Origin: Paraburkholderia sp. BCC1884
GTDB lineage: Bacteria; Pseudomonadota; Gammaproteobacteria; Burkholderiales; Burkholderiaceae
Direction: 5' to 3'
NCBI RefSeq assembly: GCF_900996225.1
Contig: NZ_CAAJGL010000090.1
Coordinates: 434,001-498,000 of the forward strand
DNA: 64,000 bases
Both the position numbers and the translations under genes were made by a program. The notes beneath the pieces were generated by a model, which saw nothing but the letters and a program-made list of their open reading frames with translations, did not search any database and was not told the DNA's origin. Shown here in pieces: positions 45,179 to 55,037 of the stretch. Each line of letters starts with the position of its first letter. Positions within the stretch are counted from its first letter, which is position 1.

Positions 45179-48100
45179 TCATGGCTGCTGCACCACGTGT
45201 TCGGCCGCGCGCCGGCGTCGTGCCGCAAGTCGTCGATAGATCATCGAAAACACTACGGGGACGAAGATCAGCGTGGCCAGCGTGCCGACCGTCAAGCCGC
45301 CGATCACCGCGCGTCCGAGCGGCGCATTCTGCTCGCCGCCTTCGCCGAGGCCGATCGCCATCGGCACCATGCCGATCACCATCGCGAGGGCCGTCATCAG
45401 GACTGGGCGGAAACGCGTGAAGCCCGCTTCGATCGCGGCGCGCGTCGCGTCGCCGTGTTCGAGTAACTGTTCGCGCGCGAAGCTGATGACGAGAATCGAG
45501 TTGGCGGTCGCGATGCCGATACACATGATCGCGCCGGTCAACGCGGGAATCGACAGCGTAGTGTGCGTGAGGAACAACATCCACACGATGCCCGCGAGCG
45601 CGCCCGGCAAGGCCGTGATGATGATGAACGGGTCCAGCCACGACTGGAAATTCACCACGATCAGCAAATACACCAGCAGGATCGCGAACACGAGGCCGGC
45701 GAACAGGCCCGAGAACGAATCGTTCATGGTCTGCACCTGGCCGCGCACTTCGATGCTCGAGGTCTTGGGCAACTCGCCTTTGGCCTCGTCGATGATCTTG
45801 CGGATGTCGTCGGACACGCCGCCGAGATCGCGGCCGTCGGCGGTGCCGTAGATGTCGATGGTGGTCTGCGCGTTGTAGTGATTGAGCGTCGCATTGCCGG
45901 CTTCCCGCTTCATGGTCGCGAGCGAGCCGAGAATGTTGCTGCGGCCGTTTGCGTTCAACGGAATGTTGGCGAGCGACTGCAGCGAATCGATCGTATATTG
46001 CGGCGCTTCCGTGATGACGTTGTAGCTCACGCCGTTGCGCGGATTGAGCCAGAACGTCGGCGTGGTCTGCTGGCTGCCGGACAGCGTGATCAGCAGATTG
46101 CTCGCGATGTCGCGTTGCGAGAAGCCCGCTTGCTGCGCGCGCGTGCGGTCCACGTCGATGAAAATGCGCGGCAGGTCGGCGGGCTGCTGGATGCGCGCGT
46201 CGGCGAGGCCGGGCACTTTGCGCAGACGATTCAGCAGATTCGCGGCGAAGACGCGATTGCCCGCCACGTCGCGGCCGACGATCTGAATGTCGATCGGCGA
46301 CGGCATGCCGAAGTTGAGCGTCTGACTCACGATATCCGCCGGCAGGAAGGCGAACTGCACGCCGGGGAATTCGTCGGTGAGCGTGCGCCGCAGCGTGCGC
46401 ACGTAGTCGGCGCTCGGGTGGTGATCGGGGTTCAGCGTGATCAGCACATCGGCGTCGGAAGTGCCGATCGTGCCGGTGTTGCTGTACGAGAGATTGATCC
46501 CCGACACCGGCAGGCCGATGTTGTCGATGATCGAATGCAGCTCGGCGGGCGGGATCAATTGACGAATCCGCGTATCGACGCGATCGGTCACCACCGCGGT
46601 TTCTTCGACCCGCATGCCGGTCTTCGCGCGCAGGTGCAGTGCGATGGTGCCGGCGTCGACGGCTGGGAAGAAGTCGCGGCCGAGGAAGGGCATCAGCAGC
46701 ATCGACGCGCCACAGCAGACCAGAAACAGCGTCACGAATAAACCTGGCCGCGCAACGCGGGCTTCGAGAAACACCCGGTAGCGATCGCGCAGGCGTGCGA
46801 AGCCACCTTCGAATGCGTAGTGCACGCGCATGAACGGATTGCGGGAAGGCGCCGGCGCATGATGCGAATCCACGGCCTTGTGGTGGTGACGCAGCAGGTA
46901 TTTCGCGAGCGTCGGCACGAGCGTGCGCGAGAAGAAATACGAAGCGAGCATCGCGAACACCACCGCTTCGGCGAGCGGAATGAACAGATAGTGCGCGACG
47001 CCGGTGAGCAGAAACATCGGCACGAACACGATGCAGATCGACAGGGTCGACACCAGCGTCGGAATCGCGATCTGATGTGCGCCATCGAGAATCGCCTGCT
47101 CCAGCGTCTTGCCTTGCTCCAGTTGATGGCTGATGTTTTCGATCGCCACGGTGGCGTCGTCCACCAGAATCCCGACCGCGAGCGCAAGGCCGCCGAGCGT
47201 CATGATGTTGATGGTTTCGCCGAGCAGGGAGAGCGCGATGATCGAGGTGATCATCGACAGCGGAATCGACACGGCGATGATCAGCGTGGCGCGCCAGTTG
47301 CCGAGGAACAGCAGAATCATCAGACCGGTCAGGCACGCGGCGATCAGTGCCTCGCGCAACACGCCCTGCACGGAGGCGCGCACGAACAGCGACTGATCGG
47401 CCACCGGATCGATATTCAGCGACGCCGGCACGAGATTGCGCAGCGTCGGCATCATGGTCTTGATGCGGTCGACGATCTCCAGCGTGGACGTGTTGCCGCT
47501 TTTGTTGATGGTCAGCAAGGCGGCGCGCTGGCCGTTCACGCGCACGATATTGGTTTGCGGCTGGAAACCGTCGCGTACGTGCGCGACGTCGCGGATATAG
47601 ACGGTGCCGTTGGCGGTGGATTTGATCGGAATATTGTTCAGGCCCGCCAGCGAATCGGGGCTGCCGTTCATTTCCACCGAGTACTCGGTAGAGCCGATTT
47701 TCGCCGTGCCGGAAGGCAAGATCAGATTCTGCGCGGTGACTGCGTTCACCACATCCAGCGGCGAGAGATTGCGCTCCTGCAGCTTGCGCGAATCGATATC
47801 GACCATGATCTGGCGCTGCTTGCCGCCGTACGGCAGCGGCGCCGAGGCGCCGGGCACGGTGGCGAGCTGGGTCTTCAGGAAGTTATTGCCGAAGTCGAAC
47901 AACTCCTGCTCGGTGAGCGAGGGCGACGACAGCGCGAGCCGCAGAATCGGCACCGTCGACGCGTTATAACGCAGGATGTTCGGCGGCGTGATGCCCGGCG
48001 GCAGCGAACGCAATTGCGTCTGTGACAGCGCCGTGACCTCGGCGAGCGCTTCATCGATATTCGCGTGCGGCTGGAAAAAGATCTTGATGACCGCGATGCC

Positions 48101-48361
48101 GTTCAGCGAGGTCGATTCCGTGTGCTCGATATCGTTGACCGCCACCGACAGCCCGCGCTCGTAGTTCAACACGATGCGTTTTTCCATTTCGTCGGCGGGC
48201 AGGCCGTTATACGACCAGATCACCGAAAGCACCGGAATGTCGATATTCGGGAAGATATCGGTCGGCGTGCGCAGGATCGTCAGCGGGCCGACGATCAGCA
48301 GAAGCAGGGCCAGCACGACGAACGTGTAGGGGCGCCGTAGCGCGAGGCGGACAATCCACAT
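45179..48361 (-). CDS. RND multidrug efflux permease (AcrB/MdtB family)
   Basis: 1060-residue, 12-helix proton-driven pump. Opening MWIVRLALRRPYTFVVLALLLL, porter-domain PNIDIPVLSVIWSYNGL, the TM4 proton-relay pair Asp-Asp in GILVDDATVAIENI, and MTALAMVIGMVPMAIGLGEGGEQNAPLGRAVIGG are family marks. It is the first gene of the operon, with adaptor and outer-membrane factor after it, the reverse of the usual adaptor-permease order. Substrate unknown. Confidence 0.94.
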   Translation of the reverse strand: MWIVRLALRRPYTFVVLALLLLIVGPLTILRTPTDIFPNIDIPVLSVIWSYNGLPADEMEKRIVLNYERGLSVAVNDIEHTESTSLNGIAVIKIFFQPHANIDEALAEVTALSQTQLRSLPPGITPPNILRYNASTVPILRLALSSPSLTEQELFDFGNNFLKTQLATVPGASAPLPYGGKQRQIMVDIDSRKLQERNLSPLDVVNAVTAQNLILPSGTAKIGSTEYSVEMNGSPDSLAGLNNIPIKSTANGTVYIRDVAHVRDGFQPQTNIVRVNGQRAALLTINKSGNTSTLEIVDRIKTMMPTLRNLVPASLNIDPVADQSLFVRASVQGVLREALIAACLTGLMILLFLGNWRATLIIAVSIPLSMITSIIALSLLGETINIMTLGGLALAVGILVDDATVAIENISHQLEQGKTLEQAILDGAHQIAIPTLVSTLSICIVFVPMFLLTGVAHYLFIPLAEAVVFAMLASYFFSRTLVPTLAKYLLRHHHKAVDSHHAPAPSRNPFMRVHYAFEGGFARLRDRYRVFLEARVARPGLFVTLFLVCCGASMLLMPFLGRDFFPAVDAGTIALHLRAKTGMRVEETAVVTDRVDTRIRQLIPPAELHSIIDNIGLPVSGINLSYSNTGTIGTSDADVLITLNPDHHPSADYVRTLRRTLTDEFPGVQFAFLPADIVSQTLNFGMPSPIDIQIVGRDVAGNRVFAANLLNRLRKVPGLADARIQQPADLPRIFIDVDRTRAQQAGFSQRDIASNLLITLSGSQQTTPTFWLNPRNGVSYNVITEAPQYTIDSLQSLANIPLNANGRSNILGSLATMKREAGNATLNHYNAQTTIDIYGTADGRDLGGVSDDIRKIIDEAKGELPKTSSIEVRGQVQTMNDSFSGLFAGLVFAILLVYLLIVVNFQSWLDPFIIITALPGALAGIVWMLFLTHTTLSIPALTGAIMCIGIATANSILVISFAREQLLEHGDATRAAIEAGFTRFRPVLMTALAMVIGMVPMAIGLGEGGEQNAPLGRAVIGGLTVGTLATLIFVPVVFSMIYRRLAARRRRAAEHVVQQP

Positions 48362-48799
48362 GACTAATGCAACCGGTCCAGGGCTGGCCGCGTGACGAGC
48401 GCCGCGCGGCCGGCACGATGTGCGCAGCCGCTGGTGCCGCAGAGCGGGTCGTCATGAAGGCGGGCGGCCGTAGCGGCCCTGTTTCGCGGATTGTCCTGAC
48501 GATGCACGATTTTGATCTCTCCCCCCAGCAGGGTTTATGATGGTCTCGTTACGACGCGTTACGTTCAGCATGATCGGTCCGTCGCGCCGTAATGGGAATA
48601 GGGCGAAACGACGGGTGAAGATCCCTTACTTCGCGCTTTCCATGGCCCCACAAAACGGGAACAATGACTTCAACCTCTCACGCGTCTGACGCGCAGCAGA
48701 TTAGGTGCGCACGCAACGTTATCGGCGAAGCGGCGTTTTTATCATCACATTGACCGGCGTGAAATCATAAAGCCGGCTATGGGAGAACGGGGAAACATC
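48362..48799. other. divergent intergenic region ahead of the RND operon
   Basis: 438 bases between the leftward efflux operon and a small rightward gene. Contains two CGTTACG direct repeats (48547-48553 and 48557-48563), 10 bases apart, a possible regulator site. No regulator gene is adjacent. Nothing else was seen. Confidence 0.55.
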
Positions 48800-49012
48800 A
48801 TGCAAATCGGTTCCATTGTCCGCTCGGTGCATATCGCCGTGCCGCAAGGCGCGCGCGGAATCGTCATGCGCATTCTTGGCGACATGGCCATGGTGGCGTG
48901 GTATGCCGGCGAACCCGGCACGTCAGAGCACCTGAATACTGAACCCTTCTTCCTTGAAGACCTGATCGATACGGGCGAGCAGGTACGCCCGTCCAGCGCG
49001 CAGATACATTAA
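48800..49012 (+). CDS. small hypothetical protein
   Basis: 70 residues (MQIGSIVRSVHIAVPQGARG...), cytoplasmic, with a beta-rich look around MRILGDMAMVAWYAGEPGTSE. ATG 48800 has GGGGA eight bases upstream and is preferred over ATG 48779. Family not recognised. Confidence 0.6.
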   Translation: MQIGSIVRSVHIAVPQGARGIVMRILGDMAMVAWYAGEPGTSEHLNTEPFFLEDLIDTGEQVRPSSAQIH

Positions 49013-49111
49013 GGCGCGTCGCGTCGTACCAATGCGCGGCTTGCCGCGCATTGGGCCGCGTTGTGAGTGATCGGCCTCGTCTTTGACGGCGGCGCGGCGC
49101 ACAATGCGGGC

Positions 49112-50140
49112 ATGAACGACGAACTCTTCGACTCCCAGGACGACGCCGACAGCGCCGTACCCTTCGCCCGGCTCAAGCCGGAAATCGTGCTCGACGCGCT
49201 CGACAGCGTGCTCAGCACCGTCGGTGTGCGTACCGACGGCCGCATGCTGCCGCTCAACAGCTATGAGAACCGCGTCTATCAGATCGGCGTGGAAGACGGG
49301 CCGCCCGTCGTCGCGAAGTTCTATCGCCCGGAGCGCTGGAGCGACGCCGCCATTCTCGAAGAACATGCCTTCGTCGCCGATCTTGCCGCGCGCGAGATTC
49401 CGGCGGTCCCCGCGCGCGTGCTGGAAGGCAGTACGCTGCATACCTTTGACGGCTTTCGATTCTCGATCTTCGAGCGCCGCGGCGGCCGCGCGCCGGACCT
49501 CGACCGGCGCGACACGCTCGAATGGCTGGGGCGGTTCATCGGCCGGCTTCATGCGGTGGGCCAGACGCAGAATTACACGGAACGTCCCACGCTCGACATC
49601 AACACCTTCGGCTACGAGCCGCGCGACTTCCTGCTCGCTCATCGATTCATCCCCGACGACGTGCGCACCGCCTGGGAGACCGTGGTGAATCTCGCACTCG
49701 AAGGCGTGGAACGGGCGTTCGAACGGGCTGGCGACATTCGCCAGCTGCGAATGCACGGCGACTGTCATCCGAGCAACGTGCTGTGGACCGACGCGGGCCC
49801 CCATTTCGTCGACTTCGACGACAGCCGCATGGGACCGGCCGTGCAGGATTTATGGCTATTGCTGCCGGGCGATCGAGTGGAAGCATCGCGCGCACTCGCC
49901 GATCTGCTCGCCGGTTACGAAGACTTCTGTGAATTCGAGCCGCGCGAACTGTATCTGGTCGAAGCGTTGCGTACGCTGCGATTGATTCACTATCAGGCGT
50001 GGCTCGCGCGGCGCTGGGACGATCCCGCCTTTCCCGCGGCGTTTCCGTGGTTCAACACGCAACGCTATTGGGAAGACCGCATCCTCGAACTGCGCGAGCA
50101 GTTGGGCGCGATGCAGGAAGGGCCGCTCTGGCCGGTTTGA
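49112..50140 (+). CDS. srkA: stress-response Ser/Thr kinase SrkA (YihE)
   Basis: 342-residue APH/RdoA-like kinase. SYENRVYQIGVEDG (nucleotide loop), VVAKFYRPERW (Lys), catalytic HGDCHPSNVLW and metal-binding FVDFDDSRMGP. SrkA counters MazF-linked stress death in E. coli. ATG 49112 (MNDELFDS). Convergent with the DUF3857 gene. Confidence 0.88.
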   Translation: MNDELFDSQDDADSAVPFARLKPEIVLDALDSVLSTVGVRTDGRMLPLNSYENRVYQIGVEDGPPVVAKFYRPERWSDAAILEEHAFVADLAAREIPAVPARVLEGSTLHTFDGFRFSIFERRGGRAPDLDRRDTLEWLGRFIGRLHAVGQTQNYTERPTLDINTFGYEPRDFLLAHRFIPDDVRTAWETVVNLALEGVERAFERAGDIRQLRMHGDCHPSNVLWTDAGPHFVDFDDSRMGPAVQDLWLLLPGDRVEASRALADLLAGYEDFCEFEPRELYLVEALRTLRLIHYQAWLARRWDDPAFPAAFPWFNTQRYWEDRILELREQLGAMQEGPLWPV

Positions 50141-50163
50141 GGCGTAGTGAAGCAGGCGCGGCG

Positions 50164-52065
50164 CTAAGGCGCCTGCGACGCCACGCTCGACGATTCCACC
50201 AGCGTCGACCGGACGATCACTTCGGCGCGCACGTCGCGTCCGATCGCTTCCATCGCGGGACGCATTTGCGCGTAGTCGTCGGGCGAACACACTTCGCTGT
50301 CGAAATGGGTGGCGCCGTCGCGCGTCATCGTGACCACGTTGCTGAGCGGATCGAACGTGTATTGCGACTGGAAATCGACAAAGCGGTCTTGCGTGCGTTT
50401 CGCCTCGGGCATGTCGAGCACGTGGAAATTGGCGGGCAACTCGATGCGCGCGCGTTCGTGCAGCGCCAGGTTGTGGCACACGAACGGCTGCGTGCGCTGA
50501 CGCTCGCCTAGCCAGTAACGCGTATCCGCTTCGAAGCCGCCGGCCAGACTCGTGAGCGCCGGAATCGACGCCGCCGCGCCCGGCACCACGAGACTTTCCA
50601 GTGTGCCTTTCATCGTGATGGTGAGCGGGCCGTCGGCCACGTCGAGATCGCTGGTGTTGAGCGTCGCGACGCCACGCAGGTTGACGCTGCGTAACTCGGC
50701 CTGAATCGATTCCTCACGTTGCGCGGGCGATTGCGAACGCAACATCGCGCGCGCCTGTTCGGCGGACGCGCCCGATGCTTCCAGCCGGTACGTGAAGCTC
50801 GCGGAGCCGTCCGGTTCGAGCTTGATCGACAGATCGCTCGAGCGCGTCATGAGCGCGGTGGCGGGCGTCTGCGCGAGCACGCCCTGGTCGACCAGCACGG
50901 TAGGCCGGTTCAGATCCGAGGACGGCAGAAAACCGAATTCGACATTCGATGCCGTCGAGTCGGCGTATTGCTGCAAATCCGGCAGCCACGTGATCACGTG
51001 ATTGATGACGCCGTAGCCCGGCACGCTCGGCAGCGTGTAGATCGAACCGTTGCTGATCAGGGCCGGCTCGTTGCGCACGCCGGCTGCATCGAGCAAGGCG
51101 CCGAACAGGGCGACATGATCCTTGCAATCGCCGTAGCGGTTGGCGAGTACCGCGCTCGCACTGTGCGGCACCACGGCGCCGCGTCCGACGTTGATCGCCA
51201 CGTAGCGGATATTGCGGCGCACCCAGTCGTACAGCGTCTTGGCCTTGTCGCGCGGGGTGGGATCGCGCGCGGTGAGCTGCTGCGCGAGTCGCGTGACGGC
51301 GGCTTCATGCGCGCCGGGGTCAACCGACGAGTCCCGATAGGTCGCGGCGAACGCGGCGTAATCGGGGAAGGTCGAGACCATCAGCCGGTCGCCGTACGAG
51401 ACGTACGCCACCGAGCCATGCTCCAGCCGGCTGAAATGGGCGCGGTCGTAGCGAAATTCGTAGCGTGTGCGGCCGTCGCGCGTGACCGGCTGTAAGGCAG
51501 TGAAGCCGCGTGCATCCGCGTAGAGCGGTTTGCCGGCGGGCAGATCGTAGATCAGGCGAAAGTTGTGGGTCGGCGCGAGATCGGGCGGCGTGAAATCGCT
51601 GAATTCGCCCGGCACGATGGCTTGCTTTTGCGTCTTGCGATAGGTGAGATGCACGCGCGCGCCGGGCTCCACGGCGGGGAATACGATCACCTTTTCCTGG
51701 ATGTCCTGAAACATCGGCGCGTCGAACGACCGGGCTTCCTGCACGTCGCGGATCTGCTCGGGTTGTACGTCGTGACGCACGCCGTCGGCGGTGAGGGTAT
51801 AGGCCTCGAGAATCTGTACGTCGGCCATGTTGCGATTGAACCAGACGTATTGCTGCGCGACGCGTGCGACGCCAGCCTCGTTGTTCACCAGCAGGGTCAT
51901 CGCGTCGAGCTTGGAGAAGGAGCCGTCCGCGTTGACGGTGAAGGTCTGGGTCTCGCCCTCGTTGGTGTAGGGATCGTCGAGCTTTGCCTGGAGGCTCGCG
52001 CTCGCGGCGTGGAGACCGGCAAGCCAGCCGAAGGACGCAAGACAGACCAGAGAGGAGAGGCGCAT
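50164..52065 (-). CDS. secreted DUF3857 / transglutaminase-like protein
   Basis: 633 residues. Signal peptide (MRLSSLVCLASFGWLAGLHAASA), then DUF3857, then a transglutaminase-like cysteine domain with Cys in RYGDCKDHVALF, His in INHVITWL and a following Asp; a beta-rich C-terminal part. Periplasmic, with an unknown substrate. ATG 52065 fits the signal peptide better than the TTG at 52089. Confidence 0.82.
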   Translation of the reverse strand: MRLSSLVCLASFGWLAGLHAASASLQAKLDDPYTNEGETQTFTVNADGSFSKLDAMTLLVNNEAGVARVAQQYVWFNRNMADVQILEAYTLTADGVRHDVQPEQIRDVQEARSFDAPMFQDIQEKVIVFPAVEPGARVHLTYRKTQKQAIVPGEFSDFTPPDLAPTHNFRLIYDLPAGKPLYADARGFTALQPVTRDGRTRYEFRYDRAHFSRLEHGSVAYVSYGDRLMVSTFPDYAAFAATYRDSSVDPGAHEAAVTRLAQQLTARDPTPRDKAKTLYDWVRRNIRYVAINVGRGAVVPHSASAVLANRYGDCKDHVALFGALLDAAGVRNEPALISNGSIYTLPSVPGYGVINHVITWLPDLQQYADSTASNVEFGFLPSSDLNRPTVLVDQGVLAQTPATALMTRSSDLSIKLEPDGSASFTYRLEASGASAEQARAMLRSQSPAQREESIQAELRSVNLRGVATLNTSDLDVADGPLTITMKGTLESLVVPGAAASIPALTSLAGGFEADTRYWLGERQRTQPFVCHNLALHERARIELPANFHVLDMPEAKRTQDRFVDFQSQYTFDPLSNVVTMTRDGATHFDSEVCSPDDYAQMRPAMEAIGRDVRAEVIVRSTLVESSSVASQAP

Positions 52066-52223
52066 GGCGGGCAGGGTTCCGAACGGCAACGTTGACGGGA
52101 TCGCCAGTCAGGGTCCGTTTGCGACGCCCGAATGTCAAGCGGATCCCGCGTTTGTCTGGCGCTTCCTTCTCAAAACCCCACTTTGTTCGTTGCTGCGTTA
52201 GCGTGCGCTCGCCCCAACGCTCG

Positions 52224-53246
52224 CTAAACGCTACACGCCGTCCCGGCGGAAGCTGCGATCTCCCGAGCGGCCTTGGCGCCTTCGACCTGAAGCAACGTTG
52301 GCAAGGAAACGCCATTCTTCGCTGCGGTCACCTCGGCCAGAATCGATACCGCGATCTCAGGCGGCGTGCGGCTGCCGATATAAATCCCGACCGGCCCGTG
52401 CAAGCGGGCAAGTTGGGTGTCGTTCAGATCGAACTCTTTCAGTCGCTCGCGCCGCGCCTGGTTATTCCTTCGCGAACCCAACGCGCCGACATAGAACGCC
52501 GGTGTCTTCAGCGCTTCCATTAGCGCCAGATCGTCGAGCTTTGGATCGTGCGTGAGCGCAATCACCGCGCAGCGCTCGTCGAGCTTCATGTCGATCACGG
52601 TATCGTCGGGCATGGTCCGGACGATTTTCGTGCCGGGGATGTTCCACTCTTCGGTGTACTCTTCGCGCGGATCGCACACCGTCACCTGATAATCGAGGCC
52701 CACGGCGATCTGGCAAAGATAGCGCGACAACTGTCCCGCGCCGATCACCAGCATCCGGTAACGCGGGCCGTGAATCGTCAAAAGCCGCTCGCCGTCGAAA
52801 TGCACGCCATCCGTCGCTTGCGCCTCGTCGAGCCGTACGCCGCCCGAGATCATGTCGACTTCGCGGGCCACGAGGCGGCCGTCTTCCACGGCGGCGCACA
52901 ATTCGGCAATGCCGCTTTGAGGCGTCAAGGGTTCGAGCACCAACTGGATCGTGCCGCCGCAAGGCAGGCCGAAGCGATGCGCTTCCTCCGCCGAGATACC
53001 GTACTTGACCGCCTCCGGATGGGTCTGCTCGATGCCTCGCTGGCGGACGCGATCGATCAGATCGTCTTCGATGCAGCCGCCCGAGACCGACCCGACCACC
53101 AGTCCGTCGTCGCGCACCGCGAGCATCGCACCCTCGGGTCGCGGCGATGAGCCCCACGTCTTCACCACCGTCACCAGTAGGGCGCGATGTCCTTCTTCGA
53201 GCCAACGTGCGCTGGACTTCAGGACTTCGAGATCCACGCTGTCCAT
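52224..53246 (-). CDS. XdhC/CoxI-family molybdenum-hydroxylase maturation factor
   Basis: 340 residues. N-terminal XdhC domain (VTVVKTWGSSPRPEGAMLAV, GSVSGGCIEDDL) and C-terminal Rossmann domain (MLVIGAGQLSRYLCQIA, FYVGALGSRRN). XdhC proteins bind and sulfurate or insert the molybdenum cofactor for hydroxylases. Last gene of the cox-like cluster; its first 28 bases overlap the end of coxG in another frame. Confidence 0.88.
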   Translation of the reverse strand: MDSVDLEVLKSSARWLEEGHRALLVTVVKTWGSSPRPEGAMLAVRDDGLVVGSVSGGCIEDDLIDRVRQRGIEQTHPEAVKYGISAEEAHRFGLPCGGTIQLVLEPLTPQSGIAELCAAVEDGRLVAREVDMISGGVRLDEAQATDGVHFDGERLLTIHGPRYRMLVIGAGQLSRYLCQIAVGLDYQVTVCDPREEYTEEWNIPGTKIVRTMPDDTVIDMKLDERCAVIALTHDPKLDDLALMEALKTPAFYVGALGSRRNNQARRERLKEFDLNDTQLARLHGPVGIYIGSRTPPEIAVSILAEVTAAKNGVSLPTLLQVEGAKAAREIAASAGTACSV

Positions 53247-53821
53247 GATTTCTTCCTTTTCGTTGCGTCGCCGGCCGACTCGTCGTCCGCGACTTCATTC
53301 GATGCCGTATTGTGCTGCGCCGCCGGATCGGCTGCTGTCCCGGTGTCATCCGCAACTGGCGTGCCGTCCTGGGTGGCGTCGCCGCTCACCTGCGCGCTAA
53401 AGCGTTTGAAAAACTCGCCCGCGATTTTACGTGCCGCGCCGTCCACCAGCCGCGAGCCTATCTGCGCGAGCTTGCCACCTACCTGTGCGCTGGCCGTATA
53501 CGAGAGCTTCGTGACCATTTCGCCAGCGGCTTCGAGCGTGACACGCGCATTGCCCTTGGCGAAACCGGCCGCGCCACCCTGACCCTCGAACACAATGCTG
53601 TACGCGTTCGGCGGCTCGATGTCCGTCAGCTGCATGCGTCCCTTGAAACGGGCTTTGACCGGCCCGACCGCCGCGCTCAGCGCCACCAGGTACGCATTTT
53701 CGCCGTCCGGCTCGATGCTTTCGCAACCCGGAATGCAGCTGCGCAGAATCTCCGTATCGTTCAAGGCGTCCCATGTTTGCTGCTGCGATACCGGCAGCGT
53801 ATGAGTTTCCGTCAATTCCAT
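53219..53821 (-). CDS. coxG: CoxG-like SRPBCC protein
   Basis: 200 residues with the CoxG fold (MELTETHTLPVSQQQTWDALND, LRSCIPGCESIE, VGGKLAQIGSRLVDGAARKIAGEFF). CoxG proteins recruit the hydroxylase to the membrane in carboxidotrophs. Here the C-terminal end is charged (KRKKSWTAWISKS) rather than a clear membrane helix. Overlaps both neighbours. Confidence 0.85.
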   Translation of the reverse strand: MELTETHTLPVSQQQTWDALNDTEILRSCIPGCESIEPDGENAYLVALSAAVGPVKARFKGRMQLTDIEPPNAYSIVFEGQGGAAGFAKGNARVTLEAAGEMVTKLSYTASAQVGGKLAQIGSRLVDGAARKIAGEFFKRFSAQVSGDATQDGTPVADDTGTAADPAAQHNTASNEVADDESAGDATKRKKSWTAWISKS

Positions 53822-55032
53822 GACGCAGCTCCTGCGGTTGCCTTGGGCGAGACGCTCGGGCGCGGCGCACGCGCAAGTTGCGCGAGGTCGCGGCCGAACG
53901 CCGCCAGGCTGTCTAGATTATGAACCGGACGATGGGCGTCCACATACGGAAGGATCGCCTGCACCCCCCGTGCTTTTGGTGCAAAGCCGCTGAAACGCAG
54001 CAACGGGTTGAGCCAGACGATGCGGTGCGCAAAGCGTCGCAGGCGCTCCATTTCGGTGTCGAGCAAGTCGATCGCTTCGTGATCGAGGCCGTCGGTGACG
54101 AGCAGAACGGTCGCGCGCCCGGTCAGGACGCGTCGCGCCCAGCGTCGGTTGAATTCGGCGAGCGCTGCGCCGATCCGTGTTCCGCCCGACCAGTCGGGCA
54201 CCTGTTCCGTGAGCGTCGCGATTGCCACGTCGGGATCGCGCTCGCGCAGCGCACGGGTCGCATTCGTGAGGCGCGTGCCGAACAGAAACACTTGCAAGCG
54301 TTCGCGCGATTGCAGCAGGGCGTGGCAGAAATACAGCACGGCGCGCGAATAGCTGCTCATCGAGCCGGAAATGTCGAGCAATAGCACGAGTGGCGGTTTG
54401 CGTTCGACTACCGCGCGATACTTCCACACGGTCCAGTCGCCCCCCGCTCGCACCGCATGCCGGGCGCTCGCGCGCAAGTCTGCATGGGTGCCGTGCGAGG
54501 CGGCCTTCAGACGACGCGTCGGCTCGGTTGCGAGCGGCAGACGCTGGCTGCGAATCAGATGACGCAGGGTGCGCCATTCATCGGCGGAAAGGGTGTCGAA
54601 ATCGCGCTGGCGCAGCCGTTCTTCCGCGCTGAACGTGGCATGCGCGCGCAGCTCGTGCTGCTCGGTTTCCTGCTGCATCCTGCCATGCGGCGAGGGCGGC
54701 GCGCGCACGGCGAGCGCGTCCGCGAGGCGGTTGTTGCGTTTCGGCGGCGGCAGGCCGTCGCGTACCTTCGGCAGCAGCAGCGCGCGCAGCTTGCCTTCCC
54801 AGTCGGGATCGCGCCAGAAGAGGTCGAAAGCGGCGTTGAACAGATCGCGTTCGTCGGGCGCGCTGATCAATGACGCAGCGAGCGCGGCGCGCACGTCGTC
54901 GCGGCGGCCGAGATCGATCCAGTGCAGGGCGGCCAGCGCGTCCACGGCCTGAGCCGGCGACATCGGCAGGCCCGCGCCGCGCAGCACGCGCACAAAATGG
55001 ACGACGTTGCGGGCGAGTGTCGGTGTCGTCAT
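53812..55032 (-). CDS. coxE: CoxE-like VWA-domain protein
   Basis: 406 residues. The VWA domain is in the second half with the metal-binding MIDAS motif DISGSMSSYS and VTDGLDHEA. CoxE works with the MoxR ATPase CoxD to mature the Mo active site in CO dehydrogenases. ATG 55032 (MTTPTLARN) is used; longer in-frame readings would run into coxD. Confidence 0.87.
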   Translation of the reverse strand: MTTPTLARNVVHFVRVLRGAGLPMSPAQAVDALAALHWIDLGRRDDVRAALAASLISAPDERDLFNAAFDLFWRDPDWEGKLRALLLPKVRDGLPPPKRNNRLADALAVRAPPSPHGRMQQETEQHELRAHATFSAEERLRQRDFDTLSADEWRTLRHLIRSQRLPLATEPTRRLKAASHGTHADLRASARHAVRAGGDWTVWKYRAVVERKPPLVLLLDISGSMSSYSRAVLYFCHALLQSRERLQVFLFGTRLTNATRALRERDPDVAIATLTEQVPDWSGGTRIGAALAEFNRRWARRVLTGRATVLLVTDGLDHEAIDLLDTEMERLRRFAHRIVWLNPLLRFSGFAPKARGVQAILPYVDAHRPVHNLDSLAAFGRDLAQLARAPRPSVSPKATAGAASWN

Positions 55033-55037
55033 GCTGA

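Noticed and set aside
45096..47336. 746-codon alternative frame within the RND permease
   Set aside because: Arg/Asp-rich out-of-frame shadow; the permease frame has all family motifs.
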